Source: Lactiplantibacillus plantarum EGD-AQ4 (GTDB taxonomy: Bacteria; Bacillota; Bacilli; Lactobacillales; Lactobacillaceae). From it: a stretch of 64,000 nt of DNA. How positions within the stretch are numbered: position 1 is the first letter of the stretch; every line of letters begins with the position of its first letter. The DNA lies in NCBI RefSeq assembly GCF_000463075.2, contig NZ_AVAQ01000023.1:162252-226251 (forward strand), read 5' to 3'. The notes below the pieces were generated by a model that was not told where the DNA came from, ran no database searches, and was given only the letters and a program-made list of their open reading frames with translations. This document shows, piece by piece, positions 35,958-44,882 of this stretch. A program made the position numbers and the translations under genes.

Positions 35958-36056
35958 TGCCCTCATCCTTTTAGCTTTTTTTCGTGTGCGTGACAATCAA
36001 AATGCCACCAGGCCTGGTAAAACTACCGTGGCATGGCCGCATCGATAATTCATTGA

Positions 36057-36374
36057 TTAGTTTGCTTTTGCAATTGATGCTTCGGCTTCCTTCAAAACTT
36101 TTTCGCCGTTCATCATCCCGTAGTCTTGCATGTTGATTACTTCAACTGGAATATCCACGCGCTTCTGGAAATCACTTAACATGTAACGAACTTGTGGTCC
36201 AAGCATTAAAATGTCAGGATTCTTTTCAGCCAACTTAGCATCGGCGTCACTGGCAGCGGTTGCAAAAATATCTGCATCGATACCTTCTGCTTCGGCAGCC
36301 TTTTGCATCTTGGATACTAATAATGACGTTGACATCCCAGCGGCACATACCAACATAATTGTTCTTTCAGCCAT
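36057..36374 (-). CDS. PTS lactose/cellobiose-type EIIB component
   Basis: A 105-residue EIIB with the phosphorylated cysteine C10 in MLVCAAGMSTSLL, typical of cellobiose-specific EIIB. It receives phosphate from EIIA and hands it to the sugar bound by a membrane EIIC. ATG 36374 follows AGGAG; a GTG three codons earlier is in frame. It is the first gene of the minus-strand beta-glucoside operon and is divergent from a GntR regulator. Confidence 0.93.
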   Translation of the reverse strand: MAERTIMLVCAAGMSTSLLVSKMQKAAEAEGIDADIFATAASDADAKLAEKNPDILMLGPQVRYMLSDFQKRVDIPVEVINMQDYGMMNGEKVLKEAEASIAKAN

Positions 36375-36427
36375 AATAAACACGCTCCTAGATCGTTTTA
36401 AATTTATATGTTACAGCGGTTGCTTTA

Positions 36428-36441
36428 ATAAACCGCTTTCA
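36428..36441 (-). promoter_or_regulatory. Probable cre site of the beta-glucoside operon
   Basis: Minus strand TGAAAGCGGTTTAT matches the cre consensus at 12 of 14 positions, 54 bp upstream of the EIIB start. Glucose repression by CcpA would be expected for such an operon. Confidence 0.5.
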
Positions 36442-36463
36442 TTACAATTAGAATTATAAGTCA

Positions 36464-36524
36464 TGGGTACAAATTTGACAAGCCTTATTAATCGGATATC
36501 TGCAATTTATTTAATTTGTACCCA
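36464..36524. promoter_or_regulatory. Inverted operator pair between PTS operon and gntR
   Basis: TGGGTACAAATT (36464-36475) and its exact complement AATTTGTACCCA (36513-36524) flank 37 bp in the divergent region. They are the best candidates for binding by the adjacent GntR regulator and could control both directions. Confidence 0.6.
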
Positions 36525-36566
36525 CAAATTCTATGATGACATTAACTTTTGAAAGAAGTGGTTTCT

Positions 36567-37274
36567 ATGTATCGTGAGATTGCGACCAAGCTCGTCGCCG
36601 CCATTCAAGACGGTGTTTTTACTGTCAAATTACCCACCGAAGCACAATTAATGGAACGCTACCATGCGAGTCGGAATACGATTCGTAAAGCCATCGATTT
36701 AATCTACCAACAAGGCTTACTCCGCCGAGTTCAAGGCAGCGGCTATTACATTACCAATATTCAGTTACAACATAAAACGGTCGTCAATTTGTCGGCTCGC
36801 TCACTCTTCAATAGTAATCTGCATCCGCGCAACCTGAAATCCAAAGTGCTTACCTTTGATACCGTCAAGGGTGACATTGAATTGAGCCACCAACTCGGGA
36901 TCCCAGTCGACGAGGAACTGTACCGGATTATTCGCCTGCGTTACTGGCATGACCAACTCTACTGCTTAGAAAAAGCATACTATCTGCGTTCGGTCGTCCC
37001 CTATCTCTCAACAGAAGCGGTCAATAGCTCAATCTGGGATTTCATTAACGAAGCATACGGCATCGGCATCGCTAATAGCGACGACTATTTATCCCTGACC
37101 AACTTGAGCAAGGAGGAGGCCGAGCTGATGGACCTCGGGCACGGTGATACTTATTTGGCCCTCGATTCATCCAATTATTATAAAAATAATGGGCTGCTTG
37201 ATTTCTCGCACACCGTCTTCGTTTATCCCGACTTGGCGCTCTATTTTCACACTACCAATCTAGCAAATAATTAA
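36567..37274 (+). CDS. GntR-family regulator with UTRA domain
   Basis: A 235-residue regulator: winged helix at about 1-68 (QLMERYHASRNTIRKAIDLI, GLLRRVQGSGYYI) and a UTRA ligand domain from about 80 (RIIRLRYWHDQLYCLEKAY). The HutC-type regulators bind phosphorylated sugars and release their operators. Its place opposite the PTS IIB/IIA and GH1 genes implies control of beta-glucoside use. ATG 36567 is chosen; a TTG six codons earlier overlaps the AAGAAGTGG site. Confidence 0.9.
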   Translation: MYREIATKLVAAIQDGVFTVKLPTEAQLMERYHASRNTIRKAIDLIYQQGLLRRVQGSGYYITNIQLQHKTVVNLSARSLFNSNLHPRNLKSKVLTFDTVKGDIELSHQLGIPVDEELYRIIRLRYWHDQLYCLEKAYYLRSVVPYLSTEAVNSSIWDFINEAYGIGIANSDDYLSLTNLSKEEAELMDLGHGDTYLALDSSNYYKNNGLLDFSHTVFVYPDLALYFHTTNLANN

Positions 37275-37366
37275 TTTATGGCTAAAAAAGGGGATTTCAC
37301 TACAAATTCATCACAATTTATGGGTATACTAGTAATAGTATTCAAATTTACGATGGAGGAATTAGC

Positions 37367-38101
37367 GTGTCAGCACCCCTTTTTTCAGTGGTTGTACCAG
37401 CTTACAACCAGCATAAATTTATAGACAGCTGCTTGACTAGTCTGCAACGCCAAACCCTGACCGACTTCGAAGTCTACGTGGTTGACGATTGCTCGACTGA
37501 CGACACTGGCGAACAAATTGCCGCGTTAATCAAAGGTGATGACCGGTTCCACGTGATTACCCACACGACTAACCGGGGCGTCTCCGCAGCTCGTAATTCC
37601 GGTATGGCTGCTGCCAAGGGCAAGTACCTTTGCTTTGTTGACGGCGACGACTGGGTCGAACCAGATTTTCTGGCCACCTTCCTGGCCGCCTATCAAGCAG
37701 CCCCGAATACGCAACTCGTTGTCTGTGGGCACTATGGTTACTTAGCTGTTCCTAGTCCCGCTAAAACTTACAGTCAAAAAGACTTGATTGCCAACATCAA
37801 TTTTGGGACCGTCGGCGGGTTCTCGTGGAATAAAGCATTCATTCGCGAAATTATTACCATCCACCACCTGACCTTCAATGAAGATATCAACTTTTTGGAA
37901 GACCAACTGTTTGCCTTCCGCTACGCCAACTACGTACAGTCCTCCGAATACGTACCGGATCGGACTTACCATTACCGCTGGCGCTTCCGGAGCAACCTCG
38001 CACATATTGGGATTCCGTTCTTCATTGCCCGTCGCAAGATGATGAAAATTCTCAAGCAAGAAAACAAGCAAGTTCTGAATGAAGATTGGAATAATCAATA
38101 A
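37367..38101 (+). CDS. Family 2 glycosyltransferase
   Basis: A 244-residue GT-A fold enzyme: VVVPAYNQHKFIDSCLTSL at the start, VVDDCSTDD for the nucleotide, GVSAARNSGM, and the metal-binding DGDD near residue 90. No membrane segment follows the catalytic domain, so it is a soluble or peripheral enzyme that transfers a sugar from a nucleotide-sugar to a surface glycan or lipid. The start is GTG after GGAGG. It is not part of a visible polysaccharide cluster. A terminator follows. Confidence 0.9.
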   Translation: MSAPLFSVVVPAYNQHKFIDSCLTSLQRQTLTDFEVYVVDDCSTDDTGEQIAALIKGDDRFHVITHTTNRGVSAARNSGMAAAKGKYLCFVDGDDWVEPDFLATFLAAYQAAPNTQLVVCGHYGYLAVPSPAKTYSQKDLIANINFGTVGGFSWNKAFIREIITIHHLTFNEDINFLEDQLFAFRYANYVQSSEYVPDRTYHYRWRFRSNLAHIGIPFFIARRKMMKILKQENKQVLNEDWNNQ

Positions 38102-38104
38102 GCT

Positions 38105-38133
38105 TAAGACGTCCCTTATATGGGGCGTCTTTT
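38105..38133 (+). terminator. Intrinsic terminator
   Basis: Stem AAGACGTCCC / GGGGCGTCTT with a T-rich tail, directly after the glycosyltransferase gene. Confidence 0.85.
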
Positions 38134-38182
38134 GTTTTAGTTCGTCACTGTATGTATGATGATCGCCGTTATTTTCTGGCAT

Positions 38183-39105
38183 GAATCATGATTAAATCAC
38201 GCTATTTTTTAAGTTCAAGAGCTGCCAGCTGAGACCCGCTGGAAACAGTGCGAGTTACCGTAAACTTTCTGTGGTAGATGCTTCCTACGCCAGCTTCCAG
38301 GCATTCTGGGCAATGGCCGGAACGTGGTGGACACAGATTTAAGCCGATAACCCACGTCTTAAATACTGGTCTTTCACTAACCAAGCCAAAAACGCTTGCT
38401 AAGTGAAATTTCACCACTGGGCCTTGCCCAGAATACCTTCCAGCCGAGATCCTATTCGAAAGGCGGACATGTGCGGGCCCAACTTTAAATGAACTGGTCG
38501 TTGACTCCTAGTAAACAGTCATTTTGGTAACAAACTATTAGATTAGTTTCTGATAAAAGCTATGATACTCGTGTTCTAATCATAGAAATCAGCAGCACTA
38601 CTGAGTATTGTCAGAATTTTCTCTAGTCGCCCGCGATAACGAAGCTTGAAATACTAAACGGAAGATAGTTCTATCGGCTAATCTTAAGACAGTGTCATTT
38701 AAATGGTCAATAATCTTCAGAACATCATATCAATATTTAACTTGGATAAATATTTAAGGTCAATAAATCGTTATCGATACTACTTCAAAGTTTACATGAA
38801 GGACCAGTCACCTAATGTTCAACATTCAATTGCACCCAAATAGGTGGCCGTTCATCCGCCATTCGAATGGCTTCCCGACCGTAGGGGCTGGCTGACAATG
38901 CTCAAGGGCGAAATTCTTCTTGTCCGGGCGGGTTTCCCGGGCTAGAAGAAGACTCGTATTTGAAATTGCGCAGTGGGTTTCTGCGTGAGTTCAAATCGAT
39001 GTCCGCCCTGTTCCAGCGTTGTCAGCCAGCCCCGGAGGTCGGAATAGGGCGCGCCTTCGCTGACGAACAGCAATCCAACTTAGCCCGTTTTAATCATAAT
39101 TGATG
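38183..39105 (+). mobile_element. 920-bp non-coding repeat element with terminal inverted repeats, copy B
   Basis: Second full copy of the element at 13117-14036, in the same orientation and of the same length. Its left end reads ATGATTAAATCACGCTA and its right end TAGCCCGTTTTAATCAT. Module 1 hairpins are at 38290-38450 and the closed junction of module 2 at 38884-38902 with 39015-39033. It sits between the glycosyltransferase and phosphatase genes, in a 1.2-kb region otherwise free of genes. Confidence 0.7.
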
Positions 39106-39330
39106 ACAAACTACTCCGAACAATGTGTATTCAACAATTTTTATGGTCGTTACCTGCCGCGTTAGATCTGAAATCAAAAGCTTGTCAAGACAGGGCCAAC
39201 AGCTTCATCGCTAGATTAGTACACGACTTGTATCAAAATAAAGTTTCCATTAACAATTAAAGGCTTGTTGAATCTTAGGCCAGGCCTTACAATTGGATTA
39301 TGTTCATCAAACTGCAAGGGAGGGTCAGCA

Positions 39331-40005
39331 ATGGCAACGATTCACTTATACTTAGTTCGACACGGCCAAACGAAACTTAACGCGGCCGGCCGCCTACAAG
39401 GCATTTACGATTCAGAATTGACACATAACGGCGTGCGCGATGCGGAACGGTTGGCACGGATGCTTGCCGATACCCATTTTGACGCCGCTTATACGAGTGA
39501 TTTGGGCCGAGCCCAACAAACCAGTCGCATCATTCTGGCGCACCATCCCGAAATCAAAAAGCCGACGATTGACGTCGGCTTACGCGAATTTAATTTTGGT
39601 GGACTAGAAGGCACCCGTAACATGTGGATCGTTAAGCAAGTCCGCAAACAATTGGGCATTGGAACTTTCATCAAGCTTATGCTGAGTCGAGAACGGTTCG
39701 CAACCCTACTCTGGGTCTTCAATTCTCTTGACCAGACACGGGCCGCTGAAACCCTTGTCGGTGTTACGGACCGCATCAGTCGGACCCTGCGACGCATCTG
39801 TTTATACGAGTCACAACATGGTGACCACGATAAAAATATTTTAATCGTTTCACACGGGCTCGTCCTCAGCGCCTTCTTATATCAAATCAGCCCCGGTGAA
39901 CTACCGACACGCTTACTCAAAAATACCAGTGTAAGTCGCGTCGACTATCAAGACCGTCAGTTTAATTTGATCGACATCAACGTCACCCCTAAGAAGCGGG
40001 CCTAG
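39331..40005 (+). CDS. Histidine phosphatase family protein (phosphoglycerate mutase-like)
   Basis: A 224-residue protein with the catalytic LVRHGQT near residue 8 (phospho-accepting His), the second arginine/glutamate region REFNFGGLEG, and the second catalytic His in VSHG near residue 179. The family includes cofactor-dependent mutases and broad phosphatases; the insert around 90-130 argues against a glycolytic mutase. ATG 39331 has GGGAGGG before it. The 3' end overlaps the convergent gene by 17 nt. Confidence 0.9.
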   Translation: MATIHLYLVRHGQTKLNAAGRLQGIYDSELTHNGVRDAERLARMLADTHFDAAYTSDLGRAQQTSRIILAHHPEIKKPTIDVGLREFNFGGLEGTRNMWIVKQVRKQLGIGTFIKLMLSRERFATLLWVFNSLDQTRAAETLVGVTDRISRTLRRICLYESQHGDHDKNILIVSHGLVLSAFLYQISPGELPTRLLKNTSVSRVDYQDRQFNLIDINVTPKKRA

Positions 40006-40471
40006 TCGTTTCTAAACTAACCGTCTCGGCGGTACAGCTTGGGAATTGTAACCGAGCTTGAATGCCGAAGAAGGCCTTGATTTTGCGCTGGAGTTCTTGA
40101 CCGGTGGCGTGCACGGATTCCGCACTGGCCGTTGGATCGCCAATCACGACTAGAATCCGACTACTCTTACTATCGAGATTAGGTGCTAACGCGCTCGTCG
40201 CGGCAAGTTGGGCCCCCTGCGCCGTCATTTGTAGTTGCACTTCATCGGTGCCCAGCGCATTCATATCCCACGCGTTAATGGCCACCGGATGATGCGCATG
40301 AATCACTTGAATCAGGTCGGCTAAGGCACTCTGTGGTTGCGCGACAGGAATCTGCTGAGTCGTTAATTGTTTTTCAATTGCCGGGTTCAGCTCACGGTTA
40401 TCAAGGTTGGTCATCGACAAAATGGCTAGCGGAATCTCCGCGGTGGTCGTCGGTAAAATTTCAATTTTCAA
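39989..40471 (-). CDS. Conserved-looking hypothetical protein
   Basis: A 160-residue soluble protein with alternating strands and helices (for example RILVVIGDPTASAESVHATG), looking like a small alpha/beta fold. I cannot place it in a family. It starts with TTG after AGGAAG. The 17-nt overlap with the convergent phosphatase gene leaves no room for a terminator between them. Confidence 0.5.
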   Translation of the reverse strand: MKIEILPTTTAEIPLAILSMTNLDNRELNPAIEKQLTTQQIPVAQPQSALADLIQVIHAHHPVAINAWDMNALGTDEVQLQMTAQGAQLAATSALAPNLDSKSSRILVVIGDPTASAESVHATGQELQRKIKAFFGIQARLQFPSCTAETVSLETTRPAS

Positions 40472-40573
40472 CAGTTATCACTTCCTAAAAACACTTCATT
40501 ACTAAGTGTGCCAAATTTGACGCAAATGTCAAACAACACTACTTGAGTCTTTGTGAAATATTAATCTTACCAC

Positions 40574-40613
40574 AAAAAGGCGACCTCCGGGGATATTTCT
40601 GGAGATCGCCTTT
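40574..40613 (-). terminator. Intrinsic terminator of the HAD phosphatase gene
   Basis: Minus-strand stem AAAGGCGATCTCC / GGAGGTCGCCTTT with T-run. Confidence 0.85.
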
Positions 40614-40676
40614 ACTGTCGTTTGACGCTATCAACTATTGCAACTAGGTGACTAACCGGCCGATTGTAAACTATCT

Positions 40677-41510
40677 TTACTTAACGTCTGCTAACGGATG
40701 TTCGGCAAAATAGCGTTCTAAGAATAGCGCCAATCCATCGTTATAGTTGGTATCGGTCACGTAGTTTGCAATGGTTTTCACTTGTGGTAACGCGTTACCC
40801 ATTGCGACCGACAAATCGGCTTCAGCCATCATGCCCACGTCATTTAACCCATCGCCAAAGACGAAGGTATGGGCGGCATCAACGTGCTGTTCTCGTTGGA
40901 TTTGTTTAACGGCCGTCCCCTTATCCGTGTTGAGCGGAATCATTTCAATGTTGTTCGGATTAGATGACGACAACCGCAATAACTTACTGTTGGTCAACTT
41001 TTCACGTGCAGAATCTAAACGTGACATATCCTCGCGACTGAGAATCACACCATTCGTAATCTGGTCCTCAATGGTTGCCAGTTGTGTGAAACTCTTAACT
41101 TCTTCATAGCCAATCGAAACTTCATCGGCATCAAAATTAGCCGCGTTGCGGGCAACAAATCGTGGAATCTGTTCAGTATAATAAGCCATGTCAGGTGTAA
41201 ATAACATCATTGGCAAATTATCACGCCGCGCAATCAAGTAAGCTAGCTCCACAGCGGCGCCCCCCAGCTTGGTCAACTCACGACCCTGAGCACCATCAAA
41301 GACCGCCCCATTTGAGGTAACTAACCGCACATCTGGATTGAGTTTATTACGGACGATTTTAGCCAGCTCATACATCCGCCCCGTGGCAATATAAAATAGC
41401 ACGTCCTGCTTCTGCAAACGTTCAATCGTCGCTCTAGTCCGCTCTGAAACGTATTGGTGATCAGTCAAGAGCGTCCCGTCAATATCCATAAAAACTAAAT
41501 ATTTTGGCAT
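40677..41510 (-). CDS. Cof-type HAD-IIB phosphatase
   Basis: A 277-residue HAD phosphatase with motif I FMDIDGTLL, motif II YIATGRMYEL, and GDGLNDVGMM near the C terminus; cap type IIB. It belongs with YidA/YkrA-like sugar-phosphate phosphatases, whose substrates overlap broadly. It is monocistronic with its own terminator and a near-perfect cre site upstream, so it is probably repressed by glucose. AGGAGGAG-type sequence precedes the start. Confidence 0.9.
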   Translation of the reverse strand: MPKYLVFMDIDGTLLTDHQYVSERTRATIERLQKQDVLFYIATGRMYELAKIVRNKLNPDVRLVTSNGAVFDGAQGRELTKLGGAAVELAYLIARRDNLPMMLFTPDMAYYTEQIPRFVARNAANFDADEVSIGYEEVKSFTQLATIEDQITNGVILSREDMSRLDSAREKLTNSKLLRLSSSNPNNIEMIPLNTDKGTAVKQIQREQHVDAAHTFVFGDGLNDVGMMAEADLSVAMGNALPQVKTIANYVTDTNYNDGLALFLERYFAEHPLADVK

Positions 41511-41567
41511 AAGTGACTCCTCCTACGTAATTTACACTTACAATTGTACGCTATTCTTTCACAGAAT

Positions 41568-41581
41568 GGAAATCGCTTTCA
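41568..41581 (-). promoter_or_regulatory. cre site of the HAD phosphatase gene
   Basis: Minus strand TGAAAGCGATTTCC matches the cre consensus at 13 of 14 positions, about 58 bp upstream of the start codon. Confidence 0.65.
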
Positions 41582-42080
41582 AGATCACTGGACATACCGC
41601 ATTTTAATGGTTAAAGCGGTGGATTCAACCATTGGAGGCGCACCACTGCGCCTTTCAGTCGTTGGTTTTGCGAGATGTCTCTGTGGCCTCAGCGGTTAGT
41701 TTATCAATTGGGATAATTTTCTGCCATTGCATCATATCTTAGTTTCACGCGACCTGTCACGATCGACCCTTCTGGTGACATTTCTAGCCGTCCTGGTCAA
41801 CCAGTGCTTACTGATTGCTAAACGATCGTGCTCCTGCAATCATGGCTGACGACAGGTTTCACTTTTTTCACCGTTTCATGGCGTTTCTTGTTCACTGAAC
41901 GCACCAACTTCGCTTGACTACTGACAAGCGCTGACTAAATAATCTTAAGTTTGCAGTCCAAACAAGGCCAAAATTGCGGACCAATAACCTAATATCCCAA
42001 AGCATTTCCACCACCACTTGACTTTCTATCGTCAAACCGCTAAATTAGAGAACAATTAATAAATGATGATAAAAACTTTG
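41582..42080. other. Intergenic DNA without recognisable gene
   Basis: About 500 bp lie between the cre site and the T-box leader. I see no long frame and no family signature, only short inverted repeats such as GGCGCA-CCAC-TGCGCC (near 41638-41653). The promoter for the T-box transcript must lie toward the right end. Confidence 0.3.
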
Positions 42081-42336
42081 AACAGTCCAGTAATTGCCGT
42101 CAAGCAGCCAAGCGAGTCTGAATTGGTGTAAGCAGACCTGCCGACGGACAACGAATATCAACTGTGAGCGTGCGAGTGAATCGGAGTAACTCGTGCTGGT
42201 TTGACACTCATTACCGTGTCGCACATTGACAACGATGTGCTGAAGGTCAGGAATGTGAATTGCTGATGAATACCGGTGGTAACACGCATTTGCGTCCGGC
42301 AGACTTACGAGTCTGTCGGACGTTTATTTTTTCATT
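42081..42336 (+). promoter_or_regulatory. T-box riboswitch leader, probably Ile-specific
   Basis: Stem I base CAGT (42083) with CCAGTA pairs to ACTG after a specifier loop reading ACGAAT-ATC-A, placing ATC (Ile) at 42157-42159. The T-box itself is GGTGGTAACACGC (42275-42287), a variant of GGTGGTACCGCG. A 13-bp terminator stem CGTCCGGCAGACT / AGTCTGTCGGACG with a T-run (42293-42336) follows. Low charged tRNA-Ile should let transcription reach the reductase gene. Confidence 0.8.
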
Positions 42337-42371
42337 TATTAATTAAATCATATTAAAGGATGGTCATACAT

Positions 42372-43379
42372 ATGCATTTTACAGTACTCGGCGCAGGCGC
42401 CATGGGATTACGTTACGGTGTGTTATTACAAGAAGCAGGTAATCAGGTTGATTTTGTGGATACGTGGCAGAAAAATGTGGATCAAATTCATCGGCAAGGT
42501 GGCGTGTACGTCTCCCGCGACCATCAAAATCGCCACTTAGTTCCCGTCAAAGTCTCGACACCAGAAGACTATCATGATAATCCAGATGTCTGGGTCGTTT
42601 TCACTAAACAGATGCAACTTGACGACTTTTTGACTCGCACCGCCCACGCATTCAACGACCAGCAATACGTCCTCACTTGCATGAACGGCATGGGACACGT
42701 TGAAAAATTATTACAATACTTCAAGCCTGACAAATTATTAGCAGGAACCGCATTAGTCGCAACGGTCTTAAATGGCCCTGGCGATGTCGACTTTATTGGC
42801 GCGCGTGGTGCTGGCACGATGAATCTGGCTAATTATACGGAACAGCCTGACGAAATGACCCACAAAATTGTCGCTGAATTGGACAAATGTCAGTTTCATC
42901 CGAACTTAACCACTAATTTCCGCGGCACTCTCTTAGCTAAAGTCGTCTTCAATTCCGTAGTCAACACCCTCTGCACGTTGTTCGAAATTACGATGGGCGA
43001 ATTTGCGGCCTACCCCGGAGCCGACGAACTCAGCCGCCAGCTCATCGATGAAGCATACGATGTCTGTGAACGCGACGGCATTGCGATGCTCAATACGCGG
43101 GCTGAAGAATTAGCCTCAGTCAACTACGTCAGCAAGGTCGCCAATCCACTCCACTACCCATCGATGTATCAAGATATGTCGCACAACCGGCCAACCGAAG
43201 TGGATTACATCAACGGCTACTTAGTTAAATTAGGCCAAAAGCACCAGTATCAAGCCAAAACCCACGCGTTTCTGACCCACCTCGTTCACTTGGCTGAAAC
43301 GACCCGTCAAGCCGCTGAAAAGACTGAACAAGCGAACACAACGGCAACAACTTCAGCAACAGAACAAGCGAGCGCCTAA
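42372..43379 (+). CDS. Ketopantoate reductase family protein, probably acting on branched-chain 2-keto acids
   Basis: A 335-residue protein with the NADP-binding FTVLGAGAMGLRYG at the start and the ApbA/PanE C-terminal helical domain (KVVFNSVVNTLCTLFEI; catalytic-type Lys in LLAKVVFNS). PanE normally reduces ketopantoate for pantothenate synthesis. The upstream T-box with an Ile codon instead points to branched-chain amino-acid status, and lactic PanE homologues are known to reduce branched-chain keto acids to hydroxy acids. ATG 42372 follows AAAGGATGG; an ATG at 42360 overlaps that site. The tail after residue 315 is a Thr/Ala/Glu-rich extension. Confidence 0.87.
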   Translation: MHFTVLGAGAMGLRYGVLLQEAGNQVDFVDTWQKNVDQIHRQGGVYVSRDHQNRHLVPVKVSTPEDYHDNPDVWVVFTKQMQLDDFLTRTAHAFNDQQYVLTCMNGMGHVEKLLQYFKPDKLLAGTALVATVLNGPGDVDFIGARGAGTMNLANYTEQPDEMTHKIVAELDKCQFHPNLTTNFRGTLLAKVVFNSVVNTLCTLFEITMGEFAAYPGADELSRQLIDEAYDVCERDGIAMLNTRAEELASVNYVSKVANPLHYPSMYQDMSHNRPTEVDYINGYLVKLGQKHQYQAKTHAFLTHLVHLAETTRQAAEKTEQANTTATTSATEQASA

Positions 43380-43811
43380 GCTGTTGTTAGGGCATCAAAC
43401 GTTGCTACTCGGGGCTGACTGCCGCTGATACCCAGTTACTAATGATAGTCAGTTATTAACAATGCCAACTATTAATGATAGTCGATGGCTGATAGTTGGT
43501 AGTTACTAATGGTGATTGATCACTTCGGCTTCCTAATACTTGCGCATGATGATCAATGCCGCGTAAGTATCGGGAAGCCGTTTTGTTTGGATGCTGTCGG
43601 GACTGGTCATCCTTAACCTGTAGATTAGGCGTTTATGACGATCGAGTGATCAGGCCACTCAATGCCTAAAATTGCCCTGTACTGCAGTTGACGACATGGC
43701 TCAGTGGCTAGCATCATGATAATTACTGAACAACTAAACTCACCCGCCCCTTTTAAGGGTAAAATCATGTACAATGGAGGTTAAGTGATTGATACAGGGA
43801 GGCGGTATAAC
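43380..43811 (+). terminator. Intergenic region with terminator and short repeats
   Basis: No gene. Three imperfect copies of a TAATGATAGTC-type repeat lie at about 43435-43520. A terminator hairpin CGGCTTCC-TA-ATACTT / AAGTAT-C-GGGAAGCCG followed by TTTTG occupies about 43525-43585 and closes the PanE-like gene. The promoter of the EamA gene should lie near 43740-43790. Confidence 0.6.
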
Positions 43812-44744
43812 ATGCAGTTCAGTCGGGAATTTAAGGGGATTTTTCTGGCCAGTATCAGTGCGACCTTTTGGGGCGTCTCTGGTGCCGTGGCGCAGACCCT
43901 TTTCGACACGACCGATATTAACTCAATTTGGCTCACCGGGATTCGCATGCTGGGAGCTGGAATTGCGTTGTTCCTCGTCAGTTTAGTGACGCACGTTGAT
44001 TTGTGGTCAATTTGGCGACAGCCCCGTGACTTGCTGCAAATCGCAGCTTACACGTTGCTCGGGCTGATGCCAGTGCAGTTCACTTATTTCTTGGCGGTCG
44101 AAGCGAGTAACGCCGCTACGGGAACCATTTTACAGTTCATGGGACCGGTATTCATCGCCCTCTGGATGTTAGTGGCACACCGCCAATTGCCGACTCGCGC
44201 TGAGGGACTTGCCATTATTTGCGCCTTATTAGGGTCATTTTTACTGGTGACTCACGGCAATCCTGGCACGCTGGTCATCTCCGTCTGGGCCTTGATTTGG
44301 GGGCTGTTATCAGGGGTCTCCTCGGCAACTAATACCTTATTGCCGACCAAATTACTCACCAAATACGACCCGATGACCGTCAATACTTGGTCGATGTTAC
44401 TGGGCGGAATTCTATTTAACTTAGTTCAGCCGGTCTGGTCGATTCACATTCCATTGACGGCACTAAACATCAGCAAACTGGTCTTTGTTATTTTGTTCGG
44501 AACTTTGCTGGCTTTTCTATTCTTCCTGCAAAGTCTGCAATACATCCGGCCGACCGTCGTGAGTTTGTTAGATGCTTTCGAACCACTGTCAGCGACCGTT
44601 ATTGCCGTCGTTTTACTGGGTGTCAGCTTTGGTTGGCTCGACATTCTTGGTAGTGTGCTCATCATAAGCACCGTCTTCATTCTCGCAGTTGGTCAGGGGC
44701 CCAATGACCGTACCGCTGAAAATTTCAAAGAATCTGAACACTGA
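43812..44744 (+). CDS. EamA/DMT family transporter
   Basis: A 310-residue membrane protein with ten hydrophobic segments in two EamA repeats of five (first half about 8-140, second about 150-290). DMT carriers such as RhaT or YdcZ relatives export or import metabolites, amino acids or nucleobases; the substrate cannot be inferred. ATG 43812 has GGGAGGCGG before it; the longer frame starts at 43785 without a site. A strong terminator follows. Confidence 0.88.
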   Translation: MQFSREFKGIFLASISATFWGVSGAVAQTLFDTTDINSIWLTGIRMLGAGIALFLVSLVTHVDLWSIWRQPRDLLQIAAYTLLGLMPVQFTYFLAVEASNAATGTILQFMGPVFIALWMLVAHRQLPTRAEGLAIICALLGSFLLVTHGNPGTLVISVWALIWGLLSGVSSATNTLLPTKLLTKYDPMTVNTWSMLLGGILFNLVQPVWSIHIPLTALNISKLVFVILFGTLLAFLFFLQSLQYIRPTVVSLLDAFEPLSATVIAVVLLGVSFGWLDILGSVLIISTVFILAVGQGPNDRTAENFKESEH

Positions 44745-44756
44745 CGCATCTCAACT

Positions 44757-44812
44757 AAAAAATCCGATAACGCACATTTCAATCAATGAGTTGCGTATTA
44801 TCGGATTTTTTG
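44757..44812. terminator. Bidirectional intrinsic terminator
   Basis: Stem AAAAATCCGATAACGCA / TGCGTATTATCGGATTTTT between the convergent EamA and dehydrogenase genes. Confidence 0.88.
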
Positions 44813-44827
44813 TCATTTTACATTCAA

Positions 44828-44846
44828 ACTGAACACGCTGTTCAGT
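44828..44846. repeat. Palindrome ACTGAACA-CGC-TGTTCAGT
   Basis: A perfect eight-base inverted repeat just beyond the 3' end of the hydroxyacid dehydrogenase gene. The same half site recurs three times upstream of that gene (45939-45992), so the gene is bracketed by one motif. Confidence 0.5.
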
Positions 44847-44882
44847 CATGACCACGCGCCTGATTAGCCAGCGGTAACCGGA

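Noticed and set aside
38202..38417. 71-codon minus-strand frame inside repeat copy B
   Set aside because: Not conserved in copy A; it covers the paired 5' module.
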